A stretch of DNA of 64,000 nt, taken from positions 173,976-237,975 of the forward strand of contig NZ_CSTD01000003.1 in the NCBI RefSeq assembly GCF_001053185.1, read 5' to 3'. Made by a program: the position numbers and the translations under genes. Below the pieces are notes generated by a model. The model did no database searches, had not been told where the DNA came from, and saw only the letters and a program-made list of their open reading frames with translations. Positions 37,035 through 46,265 of this stretch are shown in pieces; positions within the stretch are counted from its first letter, which is position 1, and each line of letters opens with the position of its first letter. This DNA comes from Mycobacterium bohemicum DSM 44277 (GTDB lineage Bacteria > Actinomycetota > Actinomycetes > Mycobacteriales > Mycobacteriaceae).

Positions 37035-37925
37035 TCACTGGGGCGCGCGCAGCCGTACCAGCCGCGTCGTCGACGTCTCGTCCAGCTCGACGAGGTCGGA
37101 GCGCGAGCGCAGGAAATCGCTGAATGACTTGAAACCCAGGGACTTTTCGCTGAACGACGGATCCATCCGCTTCATCTGCGCCTTGACCGCGGAGTTGTGC
37201 AGCCACTCGACGTCGTCTTTCTCCAGGCCGATCTGCAGGGCGCGCGTCAACAGCGCCGTCGCGGCGGCCTGCGGTTCCGGCGGCTCGGGCTCCTCGGGCT
37301 CGGCCGTCCTGGAACGCCGGGTATCCCGCTTCGGGGCGGGCGCCTCGGCGTCGGCCGGGGCGGATTCCGGCGCGGCGGGAACGCCCGGCAGGGCGTCGTA
37401 GACGATGAACTCGTCACAGGCCGCCGCCAGGGCCCGGCTCGACGCGCCGGCCACGCCGATGCCCACCACGTACCGGCCGAGCCGCTTGCAGCGCTGGGCC
37501 AGCGGGATGTAATCGGAGTCGCCGGACACGATCACGACATGGGTCAGGTCGGGCAGCCGGAACATGTCCTCGACGGCGTCGACCGCGAGCCGGATGTCGG
37601 CGCCGTTCTTGCCGTAGGCCGCGGCGGGGAACAGCTGCACCAGGTCGACCGCGCGGGCCACCAACTGCCCGCGGTACCCGGCGTTGATGTCGGCCGACCA
37701 GTCCGCATAGGCGCGGGTGAGCACCAGCGTGCCGAACGAGGAGGCGAAATCGAGGATCGCGCCGACGTCCACCGTGGCCCGGGCCTGCCGTTCGGGGTGC
37801 AGTTCGAGCCCCTTGGCCTTGTCCCGCTGGAAGGAGGAGCGCCCGTTGAGCTGGTCATACCGCGAGATCACGATGTTGTCGAAGTCGAGGTAGACGGCCA
37901 CACGGGCGGCGAATGGCTCGGTCAT
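37035..37925 (-). CDS. NYN nuclease-like protein with OST-HTH domain
   Basis: A 296-residue two-domain protein. The N-terminal NYN/PIN-like fold has the acidic motifs VYLDFDNIV (Asp14, Asp16) and VIVSGDSDYIPLAQ near residue 134, as in LabA/MARF1 nucleases. A charged proline-rich linker (about 180-215) follows, then a C-terminal OST-HTH/LOTUS domain (residues 220-290, DPSFSEKSLGFKSFSDFLRSR), which binds RNA. It is expected to cut RNA in the cytoplasm. No antitoxin-like partner is beside it. Confidence 0.88.
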   Translation of the reverse strand: MTEPFAARVAVYLDFDNIVISRYDQLNGRSSFQRDKAKGLELHPERQARATVDVGAILDFASSFGTLVLTRAYADWSADINAGYRGQLVARAVDLVQLFPAAAYGKNGADIRLAVDAVEDMFRLPDLTHVVIVSGDSDYIPLAQRCKRLGRYVVGIGVAGASSRALAAACDEFIVYDALPGVPAAPESAPADAEAPAPKRDTRRSRTAEPEEPEPPEPQAAATALLTRALQIGLEKDDVEWLHNSAVKAQMKRMDPSFSEKSLGFKSFSDFLRSRSDLVELDETSTTRLVRLRAPQ

Positions 37926-38015
37926 GACCTCATCCTTGCCGAGAGCGGGGCGTTTTCCGTCACGTTTTGGGGCTCAACACGGCGAGAGCGGTCACAAACC
38001 GGGTACACCCGCTCA

Positions 38016-38888
38016 ATGAACCAGTTGAAGTTCCTGGAGCTGCACGGCGACCGGGTGGCCTATCGCGACGAGGGCGACGGCGACGTGCTGCTGATGATCC
38101 ACGGCATGGCCGGCAGCTCGGAGACCTGGCGGGCCGTGATGCCGAAGCTGGCGAAGAAGTTCCGCGTGATCGCCCCGGACCTGCTCGGCCACGGCGAGTC
38201 GGCGAAACCGCGCGGTGACTACTCGCTGGGCGCCTTCGCCGTCTGGCTGCGCGATTTCCTCGACGAGCTCGGCGTGGGCCAGGCCACCCTGGTCGGCCAT
38301 TCCCTCGGCGGGGGCGTCGCCATGCAATTCGTCTACCAGCATCCCGACTACGCCAAGCGGCTGATCCTGATCGGCAGCGGCGGCCTGGGCCCCGATGTCG
38401 GGTTCATCCTGCGGCTGCTGTCGGCCCCCGGGGCCGAATTCGTGCTGCCCGTCATCGCGCCCAAGCCGGTGCTGACGGTGGGCAACAAGCTCAGGGCATG
38501 GTTCACCGCCGGCGGCATCCGCTCGCCGCGCGGGGCCGAGTTGTGGAGCGCGTACTCCTCGCTGGCGGATCGCGAGACCCGGCAGTCTTTCCTGCGGACG
38601 CTGCGATCGGTGGTCGACTACCGCGGGCAGGCGGTCAGCGCGCTCAACCGGCTGCGGCTGCGCGAGGAGCTCCCGGTCATGGCGATCTGGGGCGAGCGCG
38701 ACGGCATCATCCCCGTCGACCACGCGTACGCCGCGCACGAGGCCCGCGCCGACACCAGGCTCGAGGTGCTTCCCGACGTGGGCCACTTTCCCCAGGTCGA
38801 GGCGCCCGCCGAGGTGGTCGAGCTGATCGAGGACTTCATCGCGACCTGCGATCAGCACCAGGTGGAAACCCCGCAACCCAGCGTCTGA
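38016..38888 (+). CDS. Alpha/beta hydrolase
   Basis: A 290-residue alpha/beta hydrolase. The oxyanion-side motif is MIHGMAGSSETW, the nucleophile elbow is VGHSLGGGVAMQF, the acid lies in GERDGIIPVDHA, and the catalytic His in DVGHFPQVEAP. It is a relative of Rv2715-type hydrolases. ATG 38016 was chosen; the longer upstream frame is antisense to the NYN gene. Lipids or cyclic esters are possible substrates. It diverges from the NYN gene by 90 bases. Confidence 0.92.
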   Translation: MNQLKFLELHGDRVAYRDEGDGDVLLMIHGMAGSSETWRAVMPKLAKKFRVIAPDLLGHGESAKPRGDYSLGAFAVWLRDFLDELGVGQATLVGHSLGGGVAMQFVYQHPDYAKRLILIGSGGLGPDVGFILRLLSAPGAEFVLPVIAPKPVLTVGNKLRAWFTAGGIRSPRGAELWSAYSSLADRETRQSFLRTLRSVVDYRGQAVSALNRLRLREELPVMAIWGERDGIIPVDHAYAAHEARADTRLEVLPDVGHFPQVEAPAEVVELIEDFIATCDQHQVETPQPSV

Positions 38889-38943
38889 TCGCCGCATTCT
38901 CGGATCGGCCGCCGCGCGTGGTTCGCGTTGCGGCGCCCTGGCG

Positions 38944-39456
38944 TTAGATCGACGGCTGCGGTTCCGCCGGCGTGGCGCACAGGCCCGGCTCCTGAACCGC
39001 TCGCCCGCAGCGGGCGCTTTCCGCACTGGCGGCGTTGACGATGCGATCGGCGGCCAGGAACGGCTCGACCTCGCGCTCGGCCCTCCCGATCGGCAGGTGG
39101 GCGGCCCGGCGCAAGACCATCACCGCGAGGGCGGCCGACGTCCGGCTCGGGATCACCATGAGCGCGGCCGAAGCCAGGCTGCCGGTGATCGTCATGATGC
39201 GGTAGCCGATCGGCGGAGAGTCCAGCACGCGGGGACGGTTCAGCGAGTCGAGATCGGGTGAGGCGGCCAGCGACGACCAATTGATGGAGATGTCGACGAC
39301 TCGGCCCAAACGCTTGGACAGCGCCTCGGTGAGCTCGGGCAGCTCGTTGGCCAGCGACGCCGTGTGCGGCCACCATGCGCCGTCCAGATCACCGCCGAGT
39401 TCGGACGCCAAGGCCACCCTTACCGGGCTGGCCAGGCGCCGACTACGAGTGCTCAT
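38944..39456 (-). CDS. DUF5994 family protein
   Basis: A 170-residue protein with the DUF5994 signature LASELGGDLDGAWWPHTASL followed by ELPELTEALSKRLGRV. There is no TM segment. Two cysteines near the C-terminus may be incidental. The family is common in mycobacteria, often in several copies, and has no assigned role. It stands alone, convergent with the hydrolase gene. Confidence 0.82.
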   Translation of the reverse strand: MSTRSRRLASPVRVALASELGGDLDGAWWPHTASLANELPELTEALSKRLGRVVDISINWSSLAASPDLDSLNRPRVLDSPPIGYRIMTITGSLASAALMVIPSRTSAALAVMVLRRAAHLPIGRAEREVEPFLAADRIVNAASAESARCGRAVQEPGLCATPAEPQPSI

Positions 39457-39693
39457 CGTGCAACTGCTCGGTGGTTGGCGATCTGCGATCCATGAAAATC
39501 CTTCACTTCGAGCCGATCACACACCGGTGCAGTGATCGGGAACGGATCGGATCTCAGGTGATCGCTGTCGGCCGTTCCAAAACATTGTGTCGGCCGGCGG
39601 ATTACCGTTGGTACGACGCGGTTCGTGACAGACATTACACCGGGGGCCCCGGATGACACGGCGAACGGGGGGCATGCGGGCTGTTCCGTTCGA

Positions 39694-40953
39694 CTATCGC
39701 GCCCGGGGACACGCCCCCTGGTAGCCCACCTGCCAGTGCTTGATGCCGTTGATGAAAGGGGAGCGCAGCCGTTCGGGTTCTCCCGCCGACACCAGCCGCG
39801 GCAGGTGGTCGGCGATCGCGTTGAACATCAGGTCAATCGTCATGCGCGCCAGGTTGGCGCCGATGCAGTAATGCGCGCCGGTGCCGCCGAACCCGACGTG
39901 CGGGTTGGGGCTGCGCAAGATGTTGAAGCTGTACGGGTCCTCGAAGACCTCCTCGTCGAAGTTGGCGGACCGGTAGAACATCACCACCCGCTGGCCCTTC
40001 TTGATCCGCACGCCGCCCAGTTCCGTATCGGCCATGGCGGTGCGCTGAAACGCCGTGATCGGGGTGGCCCACCGGATGATCTCGTCGGCCGCCGTCGCGG
40101 GCCGCCGCTCCTTGAACAACTCCCACTGGTCCGGGTGGTCGGCGAAGGCCATCATGCCCTGCGTGATCGAGTTGCGCGTCGTCTCGTTGCCGGCGATGCC
40201 CAGAGTGACCACGAACATGCCGAATTCGGCGTCGGAGAGGTGCTGGCCGTCGGCGTCGGCCCGGATCAGCGTGGTGACAATGTCTCGATCCGTTGGACCG
40301 GGCTCCGCCGCTTTGCGGCCGGCCAATTGCATTGCGTACCACATCAATTCGCCCGCCGATGTCAGCGAGTCGTGGTCGGCGAACTCGGGGTCCTCGGCGC
40401 CGATCATCTGGTTGGACCAATCGAAGAGTTTGCCGCGATCCTCCTGGGGCACACCGAGCAGGCCGGCGATGGCCTGCAGCGGCAACTCGCTGGCCACCTG
40501 CCGGACGAAGTCGCCCGACTCCGCGGCCGCCGCGTCGGCGGCGATGCGTTGCGCCCGCTCGGTCAGCTCGTCGCGCAGCCGCTCCACCGCGCGCGGCGTG
40601 AAACCCCGGGCGACGATCTTGCGCAGCCGGGCGTGTTCGGGGTCGTCCATCATGATCATCGAGGTCCGGCCGGCCTCGATCTGGGCCTCCGCCAGCCCCT
40701 GCGGGTAGCGGGGCACCACCGACTTGGCCGACGAGGAGAACACGTCGGTGCGCAGTGACACTTCCCGCACGTCGCGGTGCCTGATCACCACCCAATAGCC
40801 GCCGTCGCCGAAGCCGCCCTGATCCGGCGCCTGTTCGTTCCACCAGATCGGCGCCGTGCGGCGCAATTCCGCCAACTCCTCCGTCGGTAGCCGTTGGGCG
40901 TAGATGTCGGGATCGGTGAAGTCGAAGCCCGGCGGGAGGTCCGGAGTAGCCAT
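39694..40953 (-). CDS. CYP125-family cytochrome P450
   Basis: A 419-residue P450 that reads closely like steroid C26-monooxygenase CYP125 (LPPGFDFTDPDIYAQRLP; AVAGNETTRNSIT-type I-helix as LGIAGNETTRNSIT; haem loop FGGTGAHYCIGANLARM). CYP125A1 oxidises the cholesterol side chain. GAGGAG lies 8 bases before ATG 40953. It is not inside a cholesterol gene cluster here, so it is more likely a paralogue acting on a related sterol or methyl-branched lipid. Confidence 0.88.
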   Translation of the reverse strand: MATPDLPPGFDFTDPDIYAQRLPTEELAELRRTAPIWWNEQAPDQGGFGDGGYWVVIRHRDVREVSLRTDVFSSSAKSVVPRYPQGLAEAQIEAGRTSMIMMDDPEHARLRKIVARGFTPRAVERLRDELTERAQRIAADAAAAESGDFVRQVASELPLQAIAGLLGVPQEDRGKLFDWSNQMIGAEDPEFADHDSLTSAGELMWYAMQLAGRKAAEPGPTDRDIVTTLIRADADGQHLSDAEFGMFVVTLGIAGNETTRNSITQGMMAFADHPDQWELFKERRPATAADEIIRWATPITAFQRTAMADTELGGVRIKKGQRVVMFYRSANFDEEVFEDPYSFNILRSPNPHVGFGGTGAHYCIGANLARMTIDLMFNAIADHLPRLVSAGEPERLRSPFINGIKHWQVGYQGACPRAR

Positions 40954-41038
40954 GGGTTCGCTCCTCACAGAAGGGCTGGCTGTGAGGGGATGGTAGCCCC
41001 GCCGACGCGCTCCGCGCGATCTCCTGACCCCGCGAGGC

Positions 41039-43300
41039 TCAGCGCGCCGCCGCACTGGGCACGTGACTGCGTTCGCGCGCACCGAGGTTGGCGGCCGTGG
41101 TGATGACGGCTTGTTCGATCTGACGCAGCGCGTGCACCGCGGTGAGGAACCGCGGGGTATCGGGCCCCGCGCCACCCTGGCCGTCGTGCCGGCGGGCCAG
41201 GCTCTCCGCGCAATCGAGCTCGTCGGTCACCGAGACGATTGTCGGCGCATGCGCGCCCTCGATGGCGGCGACCAGAGCGTCGATGTTGCGCCGCGTCTGA
41301 TCGGCCGCGGCCACGAACGCATCCGCGAATTCCTTTGAGCCGGGCGGTATCTGGTAGCGCTCGGCGCTGTGCGCCAGGGACCGCCCGAAGTGGTCGCAGG
41401 CGGCGAACAACCGCAGGCCGCGCCGGACGTTTCGGCGCCCGGCGATGCCGGCGAACCCCGCCAGCAGCGGCTTGGCGCTCACCCGGAACTGCTGCAGCTT
41501 GCGGTCGAGCTCGCGCGCCTGCTCGGTGGGGCGCTGCGCCTCGCCCGCGCCGAACATGGTGGCGGTGCAGACCTCGATCAGTTCGGACAGCGCCGTCAGG
41601 AACGCGCGGGTGTCGTTGCGGATGGTGGTTCGGGTGTTCGTCGGCAGCACCAGGATCGCGACGGTGGCGCCGATGACGGCGCCGATCGCGGTCTCCTCGA
41701 TGCGCAGCATCAGCACCCCGAACGAGAACTCGCCGAGCAAGCCGTACATCAAGGCGAGCATCGTGGTGATCCAGAAGGTCATCAGGCTGTAGGTGACCGT
41801 CATGAAGTAGAAGGCGCAGAACAGGCAGACGAAGATCGCGACCAGCGAGGCGGTTTTATCACCGGACAGCAAGGTGGCCACCAGGATTCCGCTCGGCACG
41901 CCGAGCACGGTCCCCAGCAACCGCTGCCAGCCCTTGGTGAGCGTCTCGCCCCAGGAATTGGTGCCGGCGAAGATGACGAACGCCGCGATCACCGCCCAGT
42001 ACCAGCGCGCGGGCGACACCAGCTCGCCGGCGACGATCGCCAGCGACGCGGCGACGGCGACCTGGATGGCTTGCCGCGTGGTCGGCAGCAGCCCTCGTGG
42101 CTGCTTCGCGCCGGCGGTTTCGCCGACGTCCGGGGCCTCGCCCGCGGGCGTCGGGCCGGCGGCTGCAAGCTCCGCGGTATCCCCGGCCGCGGCGCCCTCG
42201 ACGATCGCGCGCACTTCGGAGGTCGCCGTCGCGGCGTTGGCGATGGCCAGCGCCAGGCGGCGGACGGCGGCCGCCCCGGTGTCGCCCGGCCCGGTGTCGC
42301 CGGGCTGCGTGTCCAGGAGGTGTTGCGCCTGGTTCGCGGCCTGGCGAAGCCCGGCGGGCTCGGGCATGCGGATCGCCCGCGAGAGCTGCGTGAGCGCCGA
42401 GACGAGCGCGGCGCGCGTGGCAGGCGGTATGGCGAAGGGGTTTTCGGAGGCAACCTCCGCGGCCCGCCGGCCGGCCGTGGCGACCCACTCGATCGCCAGT
42501 TCGGCGTCGAACAGCCAGGGGGTCAGCCGATCACCGGCGATACCCCGCACCGAGGTGGCCTTGGCCTCGTCCTCGATCTGACTTTGCACCAGCAGGACGG
42601 TCTCGTTGAGACGGACGGTGCGCGCCCGCATCCGACGTCGGCGCCGCTCGTCGAACCGGCCGGTCCGCACGGCCTCGGCGGCGGCGTCTATCAGTATCGA
42701 CATCCGCGCCCGCAATGCCCGCAGCGTCGCGCGCAGCACGCTCTCGGGGCGGTCGGGCAGCACGTACGTGCTCATCACATACGTGCACACCGTGCCGACC
42801 GCGACCGCGCCGATCATCCACGGCAGTTCCGAAATGCGGGCCCGCAGGTACAGCGTGAAGAAGTAGGCCATGAACGCGACCATGCCCAGGGCACGGCCGC
42901 GGGGGCCGAACCTGCGGATGTACACCGCGGCGAACACGACGACGACGAAGGCGGCGTCGCTGGCCACCGGGTGGGGCGAAAGCAGCGCCGCGGCGGTGAT
43001 GGCCAGGGCGGCGGGCACGGGGAGCAGTGCCATGGTGATCCGCTGCTGGCGCGGGTCCGGCTCGTTGACGGACCGCGACGCCACCATGGTGATGACCACC
43101 CCGAGCAACGCGACGGTCAGCGGTTGCCCCGTCGCGCGGGTCAGCAGGAACAGGATGAGCAGGGAGCAGCCGAGCGCGGCCGTCGTGCGCGTGGCCATCC
43201 GCAGCCGAAGCAGCCCCGGGTCCGAGCCGATCACCCAATTGCGGGCTCGTTCGTACACAACTGTGATCGGATGACCGCCTCTCTCGTCGCTACCCATCAT
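41039..43300 (-). CDS. FUSC-family membrane protein (aromatic acid exporter type)
   Basis: A 753-residue protein with two bundles of about six TM segments (residues 30-160 and 390-520), each followed by a long cytoplasmic helical region, as in FUSC/ArAE proteins. The second bundle has WYWAVIAAFVIFAGTNSWGETL and FYFMTVTYSLMTFWITTMLAL. The family exports aromatic acids or other small anions. ATG 43300 or 43297 is the start; both overlap the divergent galT start. A linker rich in Gly/Thr (PGDTGPGDTG) lies near residue 340. Confidence 0.85.
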   Translation of the reverse strand: MMGSDERGGHPITVVYERARNWVIGSDPGLLRLRMATRTTAALGCSLLILFLLTRATGQPLTVALLGVVITMVASRSVNEPDPRQQRITMALLPVPAALAITAAALLSPHPVASDAAFVVVVFAAVYIRRFGPRGRALGMVAFMAYFFTLYLRARISELPWMIGAVAVGTVCTYVMSTYVLPDRPESVLRATLRALRARMSILIDAAAEAVRTGRFDERRRRRMRARTVRLNETVLLVQSQIEDEAKATSVRGIAGDRLTPWLFDAELAIEWVATAGRRAAEVASENPFAIPPATRAALVSALTQLSRAIRMPEPAGLRQAANQAQHLLDTQPGDTGPGDTGAAAVRRLALAIANAATATSEVRAIVEGAAAGDTAELAAAGPTPAGEAPDVGETAGAKQPRGLLPTTRQAIQVAVAASLAIVAGELVSPARWYWAVIAAFVIFAGTNSWGETLTKGWQRLLGTVLGVPSGILVATLLSGDKTASLVAIFVCLFCAFYFMTVTYSLMTFWITTMLALMYGLLGEFSFGVLMLRIEETAIGAVIGATVAILVLPTNTRTTIRNDTRAFLTALSELIEVCTATMFGAGEAQRPTEQARELDRKLQQFRVSAKPLLAGFAGIAGRRNVRRGLRLFAACDHFGRSLAHSAERYQIPPGSKEFADAFVAAADQTRRNIDALVAAIEGAHAPTIVSVTDELDCAESLARRHDGQGGAGPDTPRFLTAVHALRQIEQAVITTAANLGARERSHVPSAAAR

Positions 43301-44416
43301 GGTTCCCGAACCGCGACGCGCTGGCCAGCTGGTCTTCGACATCGTGGGTCCGACCCGGGCGGAGCTGGCCGATGGCCGTGAGCTGCTGTTCTTCGCCCTG
43401 CCGGACCACCGTCCGGCGCCGGTCCGCGACCGCCGGCCCCTCCGGCCGCGCGCGCCCGACCAGTCCGAACTGCGGTTCGACCGGTCCACCGGGCAGTGGG
43501 TGATCATCGCCGCGCAGCGCCAGGACCGCACCTACAAGCCGCCCCCGACCAATGCCCGCTATGCCCCGGTCCGACTGGACTGACCAGCGAGGTGCCCGCC
43601 CCCGACTACGACGTCGTCGTGTTCGAGAACCGCTTCCCGAGCCTATCCGGAGCCGGCGCAACGCCCCGCCCCGGAGATGGCTTCGTCTCCGCGCCCGGCC
43701 ACGGGCGCTGCGAGGTCATCTGCTTCTCCAGCGAGCACACCGGCTCGTTCGCGGGGCTGGCGCCGGCGCACGCCCGGCTGGTCGTCGAGGCCTGGCGGCA
43801 TCGCACCGCCGACCTGATGGCCACGCCGGGCATCGAGCAGGTGTTCTGCTTTGAGAACCGCGGCGAGGAAATCGGGGTGACGCTGACTCATCCGCACGGT
43901 CAGATCTACGGCTACCCCTACCTGACGCCGCGTGCGGCCACCATGCTGGAGCAGGCGCGCGACCATCGAAAGCGGCACGGCACCAACCTTTTTGAGGACC
44001 TGCTGGCATGGGAGGTGGCGGGCGGCGGCCGAGTCATCACGCGCACCGACGCGTTCACGGCGTTCGTCCCGTTCGCCGCGCGCTGGCCCGTGGAGGTGCA
44101 CCTCTACCCGAACAGGTTCGTGCGCAACCTCGGCGACCTCGACGATGCCGAACTGGATGGCTTCACGCAGGTCTACCTCGATGTGCTGAGGCGGTTCGAC
44201 CGCATGTATCCGGGACCGCTGCCCTATATCTCGGCGCTGCACCAGTACAGCGACACCGAGCCACAGGCCGAGGGCTACTTCCACGTGGAGTTGATCTCGA
44301 TCCGGCGCAGCGCCACCAAACTCAAATACCTGGCGGCGTCGGAATCCGCCATGGGCGCGTTCATCGGTGACGTGACGCCCGAAAGCGTCGCCGCCCGGCT
44401 CCGGGAACTGGCGTGA
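43299..44416 (+). pseudogene. galT: galT, frameshifted galactose-1-phosphate uridylyltransferase
   Basis: The protein should swap UMP between UDP-glucose and galactose-1-phosphate in the Leloir pathway. The first frame runs from ATG 43299 through WVIIAAQRQDRTYKPPP and hits a stop at 43583. The rest continues in another frame as DQCPLCPGPTGLTSEV through HPHGQIYGY (the HPH active-site motif) to 44416. One missing base in the C run at about 43543-43548 would restore KPPPDQCPLC. In M. tuberculosis galT is also split (galTa/galTb), but that may be a different lesion. This is either decay or a sequencing error. Confidence 0.85.
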
Positions 44417-45518
44417 CGGTGCGCTATGCCGCCCCCGGGCGGATCAACCTGATCGGGGAGCACACCGACTACAACCTCGGGTTCGCCCTGCCGATCGCCC
44501 TGCCGCAACGAACCGAGGTCACGTTCACGCCGACGGGCGGCGACGCGATCAGGGTGGTCAGCGACCGGGCGGACGGCCCGGTGCGCATCGCCCTCGACAG
44601 CGTGCCGGGAGACGTGACCGGCTGGGCCGCGTACGTCGCGGGCGTGGTGTGGGCAGTGCGCGCGGCCGGCCACCGGTTTCCCGGCGGCGCCATGTCGGTC
44701 ACCAGTGACGTGCCGATCGGGTCCGGTCTGTCCTCGTCGGCGGCGCTGGAATGCGCGGTCCTGGGCGCGCTGGCCACGGCCGGCGGCCTGCGCCTCGACT
44801 ACCGCGAGCAGGCGGTCAGCTCGCTCAGCGCGCGGAGAACGAATTTGTCGGCGCCCCAACCGGTTTGCTGGATCAGCTGGCGTCGTTGTACGGCCAGGCC
44901 GGCCGGGCGCTGCTGATCGACTTTCGCGACATGAGCGTGCTGCCGGTGGCCTTCGATCCCGAGGCCGCCGGCGTCGCGCTGCTGCTCATCGATTCGCGGG
45001 CACGCCACGCGCACGCCGGCGGCGACTACGCCGCGCGCCGCGCGTCGTGCGAGCGCGCGGCCGCCGATCTCGGCGTGTCGTCCCTGCGGGAGGTCCAGGA
45101 CCATCCGGCGACGGACGCGGCGTCGGCGCTGGCCGCGGTGCGCGACCCCCTCGACGCGCGCCGCGCCCGCCATGTGCTGACCGAAAACCGCCGCGTGCTC
45201 GAAGTCGTGGCCGCGCTCGAGGTCGCCGACTTCGCCGCCGCCGGTGGCCTGTTCACCGCCTCGCACGCGTCGATGCGCGACGACTTCGGCATCACCACCG
45301 ACCACATCGACCTGATCGCCGACACCGCGGTGGCTGCGGGAGCCCTGGGGGCGCGGATGACCGGTGGCGGCTTCGGGGGCTGCGTCATCGCCCTGGTGCC
45401 GCTCGACCGCGCGGAAGCCGTCGCCACGGCGGTCCGCAGCGCGACCTCCGAGGCCGGGTTTCGCGAACCCGCCATCGGCCGGACGCGCGCGGCGGCGGGC
45501 GCGGCGCCGTGCGCGTGA
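44413..45518 (+). pseudogene. galK: galK, frameshifted galactokinase
   Basis: Galactokinase phosphorylates galactose with ATP. The first frame starts at GTG 44413 (4-base overlap with galT) and carries [20 protein letters not shown] and [13 protein letters not shown]. It loses sense at about 44818-44822 and stops at 44916. From there the true sequence continues in the next frame as [20 protein letters not shown] through [12 protein letters not shown] to 45518. One missing base around 44819 would rejoin the two parts. All active-site motifs are otherwise intact. Confidence 0.85.
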
Positions 45519-45526
45519 GGTTGCCT

Positions 45527-45550
45527 GGTTACTCGCCAGTACCTGTAACC
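45527..45550 (+). promoter_or_regulatory. Inverted repeat upstream of the PAS-ANTAR gene
   Basis: GGTTAC (45527-45532) and GTAACC (45545-45550) are exact inverted arms 12 bases apart, just after galK and 65 bases before the PAS-ANTAR start. The middle also has ACT/AGT symmetry. It could be an operator or a weak terminator hairpin. There is no T run after it, which favours an operator. Confidence 0.45.
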
Positions 45551-45558
45551 TTGCGGCC

Positions 45559-45630
45559 ATGAGCGGTCACGAAGCGCAGGAGAGCCGGGTGAACCGAGCA
45601 CAGCAGAGCGCGCAATGGCTGGGCAACTAG
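45559..45630 (+). CDS. 23-codon upstream ORF overlapping the PAS-ANTAR start
   Basis: ATG 45559 begins a 23-codon frame (MSGHEAQESRVNRAQQSAQW plus three residues) that stops at 45630, 16 bases inside the PAS-ANTAR gene. An AGGAG (45578-45582) lies within it, before an in-frame GTG at 45589, while the PAS-ANTAR ATG has no ribosome site of its own. A leader peptide with coupled translation is a fair reading. It may also be non-coding. Confidence 0.35.
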   Translation: MSGHEAQESRVNRAQQSAQWLGN

Positions 45631-46265
45631 GCAGCCAAGCGGTCGAACAGGCGCTCGCCGGTGGGACTCCGCAGCGCGTCGGCCGGTTCCGTTTCTCGTT
45701 CGAAGACCTGCGCTGGGAGTGGTCCGAGCAGGTGCAGCGCATGCACGGTTACGAACCCGGAACGGTGACGCCCACCACCGATCTGGTCCTGTCGCACAAG
45801 CATCCCGACGATCGCCGGCGAGTCGCCGCCACCATCGATGACATGATCGAGAAGCGCGAGGCATTCAGCACAAGGCACCGCATCATCGACACCGCCGGGA
45901 TGGTCCACGACGTCATCGTGGTGGGTGACCAATTCTGCAACGGCCGGGGCGAAGTCGTTGGCACGCACGGTTTTTACGTGGATCTGACGGATGACTCCGA
46001 CACCGAGGACGCGATTACCGCGAGGGTGGCCGCAATCGCCGAACGACGCTCGGCGATCGATCTCAGCAAGGGCATGCTGATGGTGGTGTACGGCATCGAC
46101 GAGGACGCCGCGTTCAACGTCCTGCGATCGCTGTCCCAGGAGCACAACATGAAGCTGGGGCTGCTGGCCCGCCGGATCGTCGAGGACTTCTCCTCGCGAG
46201 GCGGAATCGGCAGCGTTTCGCGCTCGCAGTTCGACCGGCTCCTGCTCAGCGCGGACTCGCCCTAA
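45615..46265 (+). CDS. PAS-ANTAR RNA-binding regulator
   Basis: A 216-residue sensor-regulator. Residues 25-125 form a PAS fold (FSFEDLRWEWSEQVQRMHGY, GTHGFYVDLTDD), likely to bind a small ligand or cofactor. Residues 145-205 form an ANTAR three-helix unit (RSAIDLSKGMLMVVYGIDEDAAFNVL), which binds paired RNA hairpins and acts as an antiterminator. The target is not known, and I saw no convincing tandem hairpin next to it. ATG 45615 lacks a ribosome site. Its stop overlaps the next gene tail to tail by 4 bases. Confidence 0.87.
   Translation: MAGQLGSQAVEQALAGGTPQRVGRFRFSFEDLRWEWSEQVQRMHGYEPGTVTPTTDLVLSHKHPDDRRRVAATIDDMIEKREAFSTRHRIIDTAGMVHDVIVVGDQFCNGRGEVVGTHGFYVDLTDDSDTEDAITARVAAIAERRSAIDLSKGMLMVVYGIDEDAAFNVLRSLSQEHNMKLGLLARRIVEDFSSRGGIGSVSRSQFDRLLLSADSP

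Noticed and set aside
41369..43381. A 670-codon plus-strand frame opposite the FUSC gene
   Set aside because: The product is Arg/Gly/Gln-rich without domains, while the minus strand shows clear TM bundles.
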